IMG/VR virus record: IMGVR_UViG_3300032235_000653
Location: 1-64,000 of that record
Length of the DNA: 64,000 nt
Source: a virus
Strand: one strand, 5' to 3'
The notes under the pieces were generated by a model. The model did no database searches and was not told the DNA's origin. It saw only the letters and a list, made by a program, of their open reading frames with translations. A program made the translations under genes and the position numbers. Shown here one piece after another: positions 1-9,301 of this stretch. Position 1 is the stretch's first letter, and each line of letters opens with the position of its first letter.

Positions 1-1
1 T

Positions 2-1228
2 ATAGCTGATACAAAGGCTCCTGCCAAACGCACACCGCAACAAACTGACTATGCTCGACGCAGAGCACAAGAGAAAAAAACAGAGCAAGGTATGGCGGAA
101 GGCTTGCCGCAGACTCTACGCAAAGTTGTTCCTGGATATGCCAAGCGTGAAATAGATAAGAAGATGGATGCTGGAAAGTTTGGTAAGACTGATGCGGATA
201 AAGATGCCAACTTCCAACGCTATAAAAAGATTCAAGACAAGATTAAAGAAGGCGATAAAAAGCCCCATCCAAAGACTTGGCATGATGTTGATCCAAAGTT
301 AGGTAAACAAGTTGATAAAATGAGTCAGGCAGAAAAAGTTAAAAAAGGTTTAGCACATCCTGACACATTGAAGAAGAAAGGTGTGGCGGAAGGTCAAGCA
401 GACCAAGTTAAAAAGATTGTTAAGAAGAACGGTAAGCCCGTTGGCGAAATTGGCACAGATCCCGAAGCAAGTCCAGGCAATGGTAATTGGTATGTAAAAC
501 ACTATGCGTCAGGGTATGATGTAGTAGGTTTTGATAATGCAGAAGAAGCATTAGCAGAATTAAAACATTGTATGAAGCAAGGTGTGGCGGAAGGAGTTAC
601 ACGATCTTTTGATCTACAATTGATTGAAATTCTCAAACAGCGTGGCTTCAAAGGTCCAATGGCTGTAGGTCGAGCTAAAAAATGGATACCAGCCGTTAAA
701 GAGGTTGCCGCTAATGGAAATTTTTCTATCGGTGCCGATGATATTATGATGGTATCTGGCACAGACCCTGACTATGATCCATGGGTATTATATGTGCCTA
801 AAGTTGGCAAATATATCTACAATGAAGGAATGGCTTACAATCTACTTACTGCTAAACAGGTAGTAAAGTTTACAGTGCCCACAGATGATAAAGATTTTTA
901 TGAAGGTGTGGCAGAAGACGATTCAGCACTACAAGCGTTTTTAAGTAAAGGTGGAAAGATTCAACAACTGCCATATAAAAAACCTCGCAAAGCAGACAAA
1001 ACTGATTACGGCAGTAAACATATTGGCGGTAGCGGTGATAAAATGAAAGCCAGTCGTACTGGTACTGCTGCTAAAACACAGGGTAACAAGGTAGCAGGAA
1101 TGGCGGAAGAACAAGTTACTGAAACATCAGCAGGCAGTGTCGCTGGCGTAGTTAACCCTACTCCAAAGAACAAAGCCAAAGTTGGTACATTGTTTGGTGG
1201 CACATACAAACAGAAAAAATCCAAATGA
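2..1228 (+). CDS. Modular protein with repeated VAE-G junctions, 5' end cut by window
   Basis: The reading frame is open to the left edge, so the start lies outside the window and the ATG at 92 is probably internal. The protein is Lys/Gly-rich and built from blocks separated by near-identical junctions G-[VM]-A-E-[GDE], encoded near 89, 380, 580, 905 and 1100. One block (roughly 400-575) looks like a compact domain ending in a Glu/Ala helix; another (about 590-900) is a distinct globular block. The junctions resemble T4-type prohead protease sites (hydrophobic-X-Glu, cut after Glu). It overlaps the next gene by four bases (ATGA). By context it is a virion-internal or scaffold-like polyprotein; this is inference and no enzyme motif was recognised. 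Confidence 0.75.
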   Translation: MADTKAPAKRTPQQTDYARRRAQEKKTEQGMAEGLPQTLRKVVPGYAKREIDKKMDAGKFGKTDADKDANFQRYKKIQDKIKEGDKKPHPKTWHDVDPKLGKQVDKMSQAEKVKKGLAHPDTLKKKGVAEGQADQVKKIVKKNGKPVGEIGTDPEASPGNGNWYVKHYASGYDVVGFDNAEEALAELKHCMKQGVAEGVTRSFDLQLIEILKQRGFKGPMAVGRAKKWIPAVKEVAANGNFSIGADDIMMVSGTDPDYDPWVLYVPKVGKYIYNEGMAYNLLTAKQVVKFTVPTDDKDFYEGVAEDDSALQAFLSKGGKIQQLPYKKPRKADKTDYGSKHIGGSGDKMKASRTGTAAKTQGNKVAGMAEEQVTETSAGSVAGVVNPTPKNKAKVGTLFGGTYKQKKSK

Positions 1229-2607
1229 AAAGCCTGCGACAATTACTAGACAGCATCGATGGTGTATCGGAACAACGAACGGCAATGGATTCTGATCTAG
1301 CTAAGTATCGAGCGGGCTTAATATCTTTTAAAGATTTAAAAAAATCTGAAGAATTTAGACGCATGCCAATTGAAGACCGTTGGAAGCAGGGATTAATGTC
1401 AATGAACGATTTAACCCCCATGGACAAGTATCGACTGGGAATGATAAATCAGGATCAACTTGCTAGATCACAAGCTATAGAGCCAGTTTATCCGGAGTTG
1501 GCTGCGGCTGGCGCAGGCGGAGCAATAAGAGCAGGTTTAGGTTTATTAGGCAGAAAAGGTGCCGAAACTACGGCCAGACAAGCAGCTACTAAAGTAGAAC
1601 CTACATTTACTGCACCTGCAACACAAGCACCAAAACCAAGAATTGAACGCAGACCTGGCGAATCAGTATCAGATGCTATTAAAAGAGCACAAGCTGAAAA
1701 GGGGGGAGCAGTATCCACACCTCCGGCGGCCCAAGGGCCCGCCGTATGGCGTAATCCAAGAACTGGCGAAGTCGGCAGTACACCCCCCGGAGGCGGAGCT
1801 GGTGCTGGTGCTTCTTCTGGAACAAGAGTGTCGACTGCACCAAGTACACCCTCAGCACCAGCTAGACCAACAGCTCCTAGTTCTACTACCGGAGATAGAT
1901 TAAGACAAGGCCGACAAGAAAAAGTCAGTTCTGGGCGTACGGCCCAACAGGATTCAAAGGATCGTAAAAAAGCCCTCGCGGCCAGTTTGGCAGGCCATGC
2001 TGGATTGGCATACCTCTTAAGTCCCGACGATAAAGCAAAACCTGCAGGAGGAGGTGGCACAGATGGAACCGCTGGCAGTGGGCCACTGCCAGCGACAATA
2101 ATAGATGCTCCTCGAGATGGGGCTCCAGCATCAGCAGATGGACCTGGTAGGGATTCAAATATAAGATTGCCGCAAGTAAACATCGATACAAGTAACGTAC
2201 CTGCCCATCCAGAAAACGGAGGTCGGCCATCTATTAGAATTATACCGGTAGAACCAGCAGCACCAACAGCTCAGCCAGCAGCACCAACAGCTCAACCAGC
2301 AGCACCAACAGCTCAGCCAGCAGCTCAACCAGCAGCCCAACCTCCCAAAGTTGAACCTCCTAAAGCACCGGCAGCCCAACCAGTAGCACCTGCTAATGCG
2401 CCGTCTAGCGGTACAGGTGGTGGCCAAGGATCAGGCAGCGGAACTGGAACTGGAACTGGAACTGGATCAGGACAAGGCGATGATCGATTCGACCCAGTCG
2501 AATATTTAAAAAAACAAAAAGTACCAGGATATAAATTCAATGAAAGTCGCAGCACAAAAAAACTAATGCGAGAATTTAGTAGACATTTGAATAGGGTTTA
2601 TAAATGA
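1225..2607 (+). CDS. Ala/Pro/Gly-rich low-complexity phage protein with leader-like N-terminus
   Basis: 460 residues. It starts with a short amphipathic segment (MKSLRQLLDSIDGVSE) similar in style to the starts of the next two genes, followed by a charged helical region to about residue 85. A short Ala/Gly-rich hydrophobic stretch near residue 90 is followed by a long disordered region rich in Ala, Pro, Gly, Thr and Gln, including tandem PAAPTAQ and GT repeats. The C-terminal 25 residues are basic. It overlaps both neighbours by four bases, so it is translated with them. It is probably a virion-associated or internal protein; the function is unknown. Confidence 0.7.
   Translation: MKSLRQLLDSIDGVSEQRTAMDSDLAKYRAGLISFKDLKKSEEFRRMPIEDRWKQGLMSMNDLTPMDKYRLGMINQDQLARSQAIEPVYPELAAAGAGGAIRAGLGLLGRKGAETTARQAATKVEPTFTAPATQAPKPRIERRPGESVSDAIKRAQAEKGGAVSTPPAAQGPAVWRNPRTGEVGSTPPGGGAGAGASSGTRVSTAPSTPSAPARPTAPSSTTGDRLRQGRQEKVSSGRTAQQDSKDRKKALAASLAGHAGLAYLLSPDDKAKPAGGGGTDGTAGSGPLPATIIDAPRDGAPASADGPGRDSNIRLPQVNIDTSNVPAHPENGGRPSIRIIPVEPAAPTAQPAAPTAQPAAPTAQPAAQPAAQPPKVEPPKAPAAQPVAPANAPSSGTGGGQGSGSGTGTGTGTGSGQGDDRFDPVEYLKKQKVPGYKFNESRSTKKLMREFSRHLNRVYK
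2254..2340 (+). repeat. Tandem 21-bp repeat encoding PAAPTAQ
   Basis: Three near-perfect copies of a 21-base unit (2254-2274, 2275-2295, 2296-2316), then two shortened 12-base units to 2340. They keep the reading frame and code for Pro/Ala/Gln-rich linker sequence. Copy number is likely to vary between relatives. Confidence 0.9.
2441..2464 (+). repeat. Hexanucleotide repeat gaactg x4 encoding Gly-Thr
   Basis: Four perfect copies of gaactg in frame, coding for an alternating Gly-Thr tract in the flexible C-terminal half of the low-complexity protein. Confidence 0.9.
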
Positions 2608-5039
2608 GCGATATCAAAAAATTATTAGAAACAATGGATCGCATGTCTACCGTAGAGCGTAAACCCTCAGGCCCAAAATTTCCTGGCTATTGGAAAGGTA
2701 CGGATCCTGCCAGCAAAGCCAAAGATAAAATGGTGGGCGGCTGCGAAGAAAGCATAATTAAGGATTTGAATAAAATATCTAAAGAAAAAGTCACCGAATG
2801 GCAACTGCAAGAAAAATTTGATAAATTTAAAGAACAGCAAAGTTATACTGGTATAGATCCCACTGTTCGTCAACGTATGGGTATGCCGGCGGCCACAGCA
2901 GATGAGATAAGATCTTACATTGAAAAAAATCCACCGGCAATAAAAGCAGGGGACGGATATCTTACAACTAACACCGGCGTAGGACTTGACCCCAATAAAC
3001 CAGTTGTTCCTGAACCTGTTCTATCTGGTGGTCAATTGGATGTTATTCGTGCAGCAGCTAATGCTGCCGGAATAGGCCCTGACAAAAAAGTTGATTTAAC
3101 CTCTACGCCATCTGCAGTCCCAACAGCAGCAGCACCACCACCAATTAGTAGAAATGCTCCAGTAGGTAGTGCAGCTTTAGATCCTACATTAAATCCAGAC
3201 TCGGCAACTAGTATCCCCGGCGGTCAGAGCGCAGGCGGTGCAGGCGTAGTACCTACAAAATCAATATCTTCAATACCAATCAGATCGCGAAACCCTACGG
3301 CAGGCAGCTGGCAAGATATTTGGAAAAATAATCCTAACATTAAAAATCCTAATTTAATTTATCCAGGACAAGAAATTAAATTACCTAACGGAACATCCGC
3401 TATTGTCGACAAAGGTGATACTTTAAGCAGCATTGCTGATAGATATAAACAAGGCGGTTATAATACTGGAACAGAAGTCGGCCCAAGTAATACCAGTCCC
3501 GCACCTGCTACAACTAGAGCTCCGGCAACTGCACCTGCTGCTAGATCGGCACCTGCTGCATCAAGGCCGCAACCAAGAGCAGTACCGCCAACAAGTTTTG
3601 ATCCGCCCGGGCCTGACACTGACACTAGTGATCGACCAGTACCTGCGGTTAGGAATCAGCCTGCTGCTCCTGCCAATGCTGCAACACCCAGAACAGCGCA
3701 CACCCCAGGCACTCGTGTAACTACTCAAATCAGAGATCCGCAGGATCCTAATAAGCCTTTAAGTATTCAACTAAAGAAAGGCGATGATGGCAGTTGGTAC
3801 GATGATCGTGGCCGCAAACTTAATTTTAATAAACCTGGTGATTTAGAGAAATTGGAAAATTTACCAGCAGATGCTCCCACGTTTATGGATAAAATGAAAA
3901 GAGTGCTGGGAGGTGAACTACCGTCTAGGGCATTTGGACAACCTAAGCCTCAGCAAAATCAACCAGCACCGGCAACACAGCCGCCGGCCAGGCCTGCAAC
4001 TCAACCAGCAGCTCCAAGGTCTAATTCATCATCTTCAAAAACTGATCAGTCAGGCATGGCATCCTATGCAACAAAAGGTGGTAGAGTTTATGCAGCCGAC
4101 TTTAACAATCCCAGTGGGCTAGGCTGGGATGGCAAAGGAAAGTATACCAGTTATAAAACTCCCGAAGAAGGTGTTAATGCTACCAAAGATTTAGTTTCGC
4201 GATACTTAACTGATCGAACTCCATACATTAAAGGACCTGCCACTCCGGAACAAGTAGTCAGTACATGGGTAACTGGAGGCAAAACACCAGCTGATAAAAT
4301 TCAAGGCGGCAGATACCTTCAATCAGTTAAAGACGAGCTAGCGGCAGCTGGTGTTAAATTAGATGCTAAAGGAAGAATACCACATTCACAGGCTGCAACT
4401 GATGCTATTACAAGAGCCATCGTTCGTCACGAAACTTCTCCTAAGCACATGGAAAAGTTTGCACCTTTTCTAACTGCGCCAAAAGATGGAAAAGGGTCAA
4501 TTGAGGAATCAAACAAAGAAGATGAAAAAATTGCAGGGCGCTATGATCCTGATGAATTTGATCTTATGGTTAAACGATTAGGTCAAAGAGCTCGAGAACA
4601 AGATCGTAAGCATGGACCTGTTGATATTGCTGCACTGGCAAAAAGATTACGTGCAATAGAAAAACGTGAACAGACCAAAGAACAAGAAGATCCTGCTGTG
4701 AATATGCAGGATCCTGATGTACAAAGAACTAGTCAAACCAGTCCACAACAAGATCCTGCAGCAGTTAGACAACAACAGCTAGATCAAACGGTTGATCTAG
4801 CCACTGCTAAAGGCACTATGAGTGGATTAAAAACAGCATTAGGACCTGACGTAGATACAAATGCATTGGCCAGTGCTGTTACGAAAATAAGCGACGGCAA
4901 ACCTTTGACAGGCCCCGAATCGACGTCAATGAGTGCTCTTACACCTTTGATAAGTAAAGCAGCAGAGACTCCACAAACTGCCATGGCACTTAAAACAGCA
5001 TTGAGTAATGCTGGTATGTTGGCCAAGCAAGGAAAGTAA
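2604..5039 (+). CDS. Large LysM-containing protein with muramidase-like region
   Basis: 811 residues. The N-terminus (MSDIKKLLETMDRMSTVE) again looks like a capsid-targeting leader. Residues about 225-285 contain LysM-like sequence: a W-x-x-I-W-x-N-N-P-x-I segment, then YPGQEIKLPNG, then GDTLSSIADRYKQGG, as in peptidoglycan-binding LysM domains. After Pro/Ala linkers, a globular region at about 480-630 (SGMASYATKGGRVYAADFNN onward, with conserved W, Y and G positions) resembles phage structural peptidoglycan-degrading domains, though I cannot assign a fold. The C-terminus is charged, then Gln/Asp-rich. It likely acts on or binds cell wall during entry or assembly. The LysM part is fairly clear; the lytic part is a suggestion. 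Confidence 0.65.
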   Translation: MSDIKKLLETMDRMSTVERKPSGPKFPGYWKGTDPASKAKDKMVGGCEESIIKDLNKISKEKVTEWQLQEKFDKFKEQQSYTGIDPTVRQRMGMPAATADEIRSYIEKNPPAIKAGDGYLTTNTGVGLDPNKPVVPEPVLSGGQLDVIRAAANAAGIGPDKKVDLTSTPSAVPTAAAPPPISRNAPVGSAALDPTLNPDSATSIPGGQSAGGAGVVPTKSISSIPIRSRNPTAGSWQDIWKNNPNIKNPNLIYPGQEIKLPNGTSAIVDKGDTLSSIADRYKQGGYNTGTEVGPSNTSPAPATTRAPATAPAARSAPAASRPQPRAVPPTSFDPPGPDTDTSDRPVPAVRNQPAAPANAATPRTAHTPGTRVTTQIRDPQDPNKPLSIQLKKGDDGSWYDDRGRKLNFNKPGDLEKLENLPADAPTFMDKMKRVLGGELPSRAFGQPKPQQNQPAPATQPPARPATQPAAPRSNSSSSKTDQSGMASYATKGGRVYAADFNNPSGLGWDGKGKYTSYKTPEEGVNATKDLVSRYLTDRTPYIKGPATPEQVVSTWVTGGKTPADKIQGGRYLQSVKDELAAAGVKLDAKGRIPHSQAATDAITRAIVRHETSPKHMEKFAPFLTAPKDGKGSIEESNKEDEKIAGRYDPDEFDLMVKRLGQRAREQDRKHGPVDIAALAKRLRAIEKREQTKEQEDPAVNMQDPDVQRTSQTSPQQDPAAVRQQQLDQTVDLATAKGTMSGLKTALGPDVDTNALASAVTKISDGKPLTGPESTSMSALTPLISKAAETPQTAMALKTALSNAGMLAKQGK

Positions 5040-5041
5040 TT

Positions 5042-7120
5042 ATGAATTTGTTTGATATGTTTGAATCTGGAAAAAAGCAAGACATAGAAGAAGCTTGCTG
5101 GAAAGGCTACCACAAAGAGGGTATGAAGACTATGTTTGGGAAACGCTATCCCAACTGTGTTAAGAACAAAAACGAAAGTCTAGAAACCTATGTCAACAAA
5201 GGTGAGTGTCCAGGCTGTGGCGGTGCTATGGTGTCCGAAGAACAGATCAACGAAAAACAAGATGCTTGCTATCATAAAGTAAAATCAAGATATAAAGTAT
5301 GGCCCAGTGCTTATGCCAGTGGAGCACTAGTGCAGTGTCGCAAAAAAGGTGCTGCTAATTGGGGTAACAAAAATGAAAGTATTACTCAAGAAGAATACGA
5401 TCAACTGGATGAAAATTTAAAACAATGGTTCAGTGATAAGTGGGTTCGATTTGGTCCTGACGGTAAGATTCGTGGGGATTGTGCCAGAGGTGATAGCAGT
5501 GAAGGTAAACCAAAATGCTTGCCACAGAGCAAAGCACACGCTTTAGGCAAAAAAGGTCGAGCCAGTGCTGCCGCACGTAAACGTAGAGAAGATCCTAATC
5601 CAGAACGTAGTGGCAAGGCCATTAATGTTGCCACTAAGAAAAAGAGTAATGAAGGTATGGCGGAAGGCTCTTTGGCAGAAATGGACAAAAGTGCTCCACA
5701 GCCTGGTCGTGATGGTAACGTTAGCCATAAAACTTACGGCAGTCGTGACAACTACAAACTAGGTGACCCAGAAAGAACGGGAAAGCAAATATCTGCAAAA
5801 AAAGCCAAAAAAGATGCACTTGACATTTTGAAGAAGCAAGGTGTGGCGGAAGAAAGAAATAAACAAGGCTATCATACCAGAGTACAAAAAGGCAAGTTCT
5901 TGCCTAGCAAATACGGTGAAGATCAATATAACTACTTACATGACCTAATGAACTCAAGTTATGATGGCGAAGGTCCAGTTTTGGTAACCATTGATGATAA
6001 AAAGATTGCTAGAGAAATTGCTGCCATGTACGGTGGAGATGTAGAACAAACTGGACTAGGAACATATCGTATCGTTCAAAGAAAAGGCGCTGCGCCAATT
6101 GGTAACAAGACTCCTGAACTAACTGGTGTGGCGGAAGGATTTGATGATGTTGTTAAGGGCGTAAAGCGTTTGGTAAAAGGTAAACCATCTAAGGGCGATG
6201 TTGCTATGAAACACACACTCAAAGCTTTAGGAGCAGCACAAGCTGGTGATATGAAAACAGCAGGCAAAGAAGCTACAAGATGGGAAAAAGTACAGAACTT
6301 GCCTAAGAAAGATGTGGCGGAAAGCTCGAACAAAAAACAAGAAGCAACACGCAGAATACAGAAAATGTTAAATGATAAGTTCGGTGCCAATTTAGATGTC
6401 GACGGAGTATTAGGACCACTTACACTTAAATCTATCAATAAATTTATGCCCAACGCAAAAGTCGGACCAGCGGAAGATCCAAATAAAACTACTGCTGTAC
6501 AGGGCAAAAAAGTTAAAAACGAAGACACAGATCAGAATCAATTAGCAGAAAAATGGAGTCAAAAATACAAAAGCAGTATTAATTGCAGTGACCCAAAAGG
6601 GTTTAGTCAGCGTGCTCATTGTGACGGAAAAAAGAAAAATGAAGACGTGGCTGAAACAGCAGAATATAACTATAACTATAGCAATATCAATGACGATGAC
6701 TGGTATGAATTTGATTCTGAAGGCAATGTAGTAAGACAATCTGGACCAAGAAGATACGAACTTCCTTTTGGTTCTAACAAAACAATTAAGTTACCTAATG
6801 GAAATATTGCAGCCAAAGGAATGACTGCTAAACGTTTAAAATTGTTTAAAAATCTGTCAGAAAGCCGGGAATATTATAATGTTACCAGCACTGACTCTAC
6901 ATCTTTACGCCAAGATTTTAACATGTCTAAAGATCGCTTCGGATGGTATCTCAGTGAAGGATCTACTCCAAAACATAAACTAGACGCATACAGAGCATTC
7001 GGTAGTCCCAAATTAAAAGAATACGATCTATCTGCATTCAGTGGTGGTACGCAGACCAAAGGTGAAGATAACGTTATTAGTCCTGTCGGATCTCAAACTA
7101 AATCGCAATACAAAAAATGA
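5042..7120 (+). CDS. Multi-module Cys-containing polyprotein with repeated VAE junctions
   Basis: 692 residues made of short modules. These are a CWKGY...PNC module (about 19-43), a CPGCGG motif, a CYHKVKSRYKVWPSAYASG module (about 77-110), a WFSDKWVRFGPDG...CARG...KCLPQ module with a basic tail (about 128-200), an alpha/beta block, a peptidoglycan-binding-like module (about 435-480: a D-G-x-x-G-P-x-T pattern) and a second short Cys module near residue 515. Between modules sit V-A-E junctions at about 5656, 5842, 6127, 6314 and 6645 (MAEG, VAEE, VAEG, VAES, VAET). Modules of this type recur in T4-like marine phages, where their role is unknown. It starts with a leader-like segment (MNLFDMFESGKKQ) two bases after the previous stop. 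Confidence 0.7.
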   Translation: MNLFDMFESGKKQDIEEACWKGYHKEGMKTMFGKRYPNCVKNKNESLETYVNKGECPGCGGAMVSEEQINEKQDACYHKVKSRYKVWPSAYASGALVQCRKKGAANWGNKNESITQEEYDQLDENLKQWFSDKWVRFGPDGKIRGDCARGDSSEGKPKCLPQSKAHALGKKGRASAAARKRREDPNPERSGKAINVATKKKSNEGMAEGSLAEMDKSAPQPGRDGNVSHKTYGSRDNYKLGDPERTGKQISAKKAKKDALDILKKQGVAEERNKQGYHTRVQKGKFLPSKYGEDQYNYLHDLMNSSYDGEGPVLVTIDDKKIAREIAAMYGGDVEQTGLGTYRIVQRKGAAPIGNKTPELTGVAEGFDDVVKGVKRLVKGKPSKGDVAMKHTLKALGAAQAGDMKTAGKEATRWEKVQNLPKKDVAESSNKKQEATRRIQKMLNDKFGANLDVDGVLGPLTLKSINKFMPNAKVGPAEDPNKTTAVQGKKVKNEDTDQNQLAEKWSQKYKSSINCSDPKGFSQRAHCDGKKKNEDVAETAEYNYNYSNINDDDWYEFDSEGNVVRQSGPRRYELPFGSNKTIKLPNGNIAAKGMTAKRLKLFKNLSESREYYNVTSTDSTSLRQDFNMSKDRFGWYLSEGSTPKHKLDAYRAFGSPKLKEYDLSAFSGGTQTKGEDNVISPVGSQTKSQYKK

Positions 7121-7545
7121 GAAATTTAATTAATATTATGGAATCAGCTAGCAAAGGATGTCCTATTGCCACGCACGACATCGATGTTAATTTAAAAAAC
7201 AGACAGGCTGCTATAGATAACTACAATTATGGGCCAGCCAATCCTGATAAGCCCGGCGATTATTGGGATAAGTCTGCTAAAATTTTTAATGTAACTACAG
7301 CTACAGCAAAAACTATGACCTGTGGCAATTGTGCAGCATTTGATGTCAGTGATAGCATGAGACAATGTATGTCGGACGGTATTAAAGGCACAGAAAAAAA
7401 TATAGATGCAAATGCCAGTATCAATTTAGCTGATTTGGGTTACTGTAATTTTTTACATTTTAAATGTGCGGGCAGCAGAAGTTGTAAAGCTTGGGTCACT
7501 GGTGGTCCTATAACAGAAAAAGACAAAGGAAAAAAGGCAGATTAA
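7117..7545 (+). CDS. Small cysteine-rich protein, possible metal or Fe-S binder
   Basis: 142 residues with a leader-like start (MRNLINIMES) and a four-base overlap with the upstream gene. The C-terminal half has clustered cysteines: TCGNC (about 68-71), a Cys near 89, YCNFLHFKC and GSRSCKAW near 110-130. The order CxxC ... C ... C ... C ... C is typical of a small metal- or cluster-binding fold, but I do not recognise the family with certainty. It sits between the modular virion-like proteins and Dps, so it may be an internal or virion protein. Confidence 0.6.
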   Translation: MRNLINIMESASKGCPIATHDIDVNLKNRQAAIDNYNYGPANPDKPGDYWDKSAKIFNVTTATAKTMTCGNCAAFDVSDSMRQCMSDGIKGTEKNIDANASINLADLGYCNFLHFKCAGSRSCKAWVTGGPITEKDKGKKAD

Positions 7546-7546
7546 T

Positions 7547-7981
7547 ATGGATGAATTAATTAAAGCAATGAAGATAGCGTTTGCTACAGAGTTTAGTTTT
7601 TACCTAAAAGCACATTTCTATCACTGGAATGTAGAAGGACCGGACTTTCAAGAATATCACAGTTTATTCGGCGGTATCTACGAAGAAGTATATGGCAGCA
7701 TTGATGCATTTGCGGAAAACATTCGCAAGTTAGGCAGCTATACTCCAGGTAGCTATACTCGTTTTAGTATGCTATCACAGGTCAATGATGAAATTGAAGT
7801 ACAACCTGCTATGACTATGATTCAAGAATTGTTATCAGACAGCGATAAAACTGCCAAGTTATTTAAAATGGTCTACGATCTAGCAGAACGTGAAGGAAAA
7901 CATGGCATCAGTAACTTCCTAGCAGAACGCATGGACGCACATGATAAACACAGCTGGATGTTAAGAGCCAGTTTAAAATAA
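7547..7981 (+). CDS. dps: Dps-like ferritin (DNA-protecting iron-storage protein)
   Basis: 144 residues, slightly short for Dps. The ferroxidase signature is complete in spacing: H26-W-N-V-x-G, H38, D53 and E57 match the H...H...D...E pattern of Dps proteins (first His to second His 12 residues, then 15 to Asp and 4 to Glu). Dps proteins form dodecamers that oxidise and store iron and bind or shield DNA. The protein lacks a long basic N-terminal tail, so DNA binding is uncertain. It follows the Cys-rich gene by one base and precedes the desaturase. A phage copy could protect DNA from oxidative damage in the cell or be carried in the virion; that is inference. Confidence 0.9.
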   Translation: MDELIKAMKIAFATEFSFYLKAHFYHWNVEGPDFQEYHSLFGGIYEEVYGSIDAFAENIRKLGSYTPGSYTRFSMLSQVNDEIEVQPAMTMIQELLSDSDKTAKLFKMVYDLAEREGKHGISNFLAERMDAHDKHSWMLRASLK

Positions 7982-7986
7982 GCTCA

Positions 7987-8694
7987 ATGGCTGAATTTTT
8001 ATACCTTCTTATAGCAACCCATATTACCATAGTATGTGTTACTGTTTTTTTACATCGAGGACAAGCACATCGAGGATTAACTTTTAGTCCTGTGCTAAGT
8101 CATTTAATGAGATTCTGGTTATGGTTAACCACAGGCATGGTAACCAAGCAATGGGTGGCCATACATCGCAAGCATCACAAAGACACAGATGTAAAAGGCG
8201 ATCCTCATAGTCCATATATATTTGGAATTATCCCCGTGTTGTTTGGTGGAGCATTCTTATATCATCAAGCCAGTAAAGACAGTGTTATGGTAAATCAATT
8301 TGGTGTAGGAACGCCCGATGATTGGTTAGAAAAAAATGTCTATGCTAAACACAGTCGTTTAGGTGTTAGTTTGTTATTGGCTATAAATTTACTATTTTTT
8401 TCCTGGTGGGGATTGTTAATCTGGGCAATACAAATGATTTGGATACCTTTTTGGGCAGCAGGTGTTGTCAACGGACTTGGGCACTGGTGGGGTTACCGCA
8501 ACGGTAATTCCAAAGATCGCAGTACTAACATTAGTCCAATAGGGGTTATCATTGGTGGCGAAGAGCTTCACAATAATCATCATTTAGAACCTGGAAATCC
8601 TAAATTAAGTCGTCGTTGGTTTGAAGTTGACATGGGTTGGGTATGGATACAAATTTTTAAATTTACAGGTTTATTAAAAATAAGGGCACTGTAA
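7987..8694 (+). CDS. Membrane fatty-acid (delta-9 acyl) desaturase
   Basis: 235 residues with the three His boxes of acyl desaturases: HRGQAHR (23-29), HRKHH (60-64) and HNNHH near residue 198. Hydrophobic segments flank the boxes, as expected for a di-iron membrane enzyme that puts double bonds into acyl chains. The usual length is about 250-300, so this is a compact but apparently complete member. Marine T4-like phages are known to carry such genes, presumably to tune host membrane fluidity. Its stop overlaps the next start (ATG at 8694). Confidence 0.93.
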   Translation: MAEFLYLLIATHITIVCVTVFLHRGQAHRGLTFSPVLSHLMRFWLWLTTGMVTKQWVAIHRKHHKDTDVKGDPHSPYIFGIIPVLFGGAFLYHQASKDSVMVNQFGVGTPDDWLEKNVYAKHSRLGVSLLLAINLLFFSWWGLLIWAIQMIWIPFWAAGVVNGLGHWWGYRNGNSKDRSTNISPIGVIIGGEELHNNHHLEPGNPKLSRRWFEVDMGWVWIQIFKFTGLLKIRAL

Positions 8695-9260
8695 TGAGAA
8701 TCAATGAAGTAAATTCTCTTTCTTTAAAAGGCAGTCTAGGCGTCAATCTGACAGAAAGCAAATTTTGGGCATTCACTGAGCTCAGCGAGATTAAAAATAA
8801 GTTTGATACTATTTACATATTAGGCAGTTGGTACGGCAATGCCGGTTTATTGCTTAGTATGGATCCCAGATTCGAATTTGACGAAATCATTAACGTTGAA
8901 AAAAATAAAAACATGTTAAAGGTCAGTGGTCAACTTGCAAAATTACAAAAAGATTCCAGAATAAAATCCATGCATAAAGACGCTAACCGTTTAGATTATA
9001 GACGCCTAGGCCCCGATGGGTTAGTAGTTAATTTTAGTTGTACTAATATTTCTGGCGATGATTGGTTTGAACGTATTCCCTCTGATACTATGATACTTTT
9101 ATCAGGAAGAAACAACGACTCAGGTGCTGTGCATAAATTCAATAGCGTAGAAGAATTTTCTTCTACTTATCCATTAACCAAAATTTTGTTTTCTGGTCAG
9201 AGAACTTTCGAAGATCCCGAAACTGAATACGATGCGTATTTGGTAATTGGAACAAAATAG
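8694..9260 (+). CDS. Rossmann-fold, methyltransferase-like protein
   Basis: 188 residues. A central stretch (about residues 38-75) reads as beta strand, glycine-containing turn (ILGSWYGNAG), helix, then an acidic strand end (INVEKNK), the layout of motif I and II in class I SAM methyltransferases. A later VVNFSCTNISGDDWFE segment would be motif IV. The start MRINEV is like other short leaders in this window. The glycine motif is not canonical (GSWYGNAG), so catalytic activity is uncertain. The function and target are unknown. Confidence 0.5.
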   Translation: MRINEVNSLSLKGSLGVNLTESKFWAFTELSEIKNKFDTIYILGSWYGNAGLLLSMDPRFEFDEIINVEKNKNMLKVSGQLAKLQKDSRIKSMHKDANRLDYRRLGPDGLVVNFSCTNISGDDWFERIPSDTMILLSGRNNDSGAVHKFNSVEEFSSTYPLTKILFSGQRTFEDPETEYDAYLVIGTK

Positions 9261-9301
9261 ACCTGTGCCTTAGGACCGGGTGGGCGGGAACCCTAGCCCT
9301 T

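Noticed and set aside
1488-2183. 231-residue minus-strand frame opposite the low-complexity gene
   Set aside because: Its Ala/Pro/Gly-rich sequence is a mirror of the biased plus-strand gene; no start signal and unlikely in the local gene direction.
2254-2340. Short direct repeats considered as a CRISPR array
   Set aside because: Repeats are contiguous, in frame and code for PAAPTAQ; there are no spacers.
9255-9300. GC-rich segment resembling a tRNA fragment
   Set aside because: It has no acceptor-stem pairing or anticodon arm of tRNA length, and is too short; likely the 3' untranslated part of the upstream gene.
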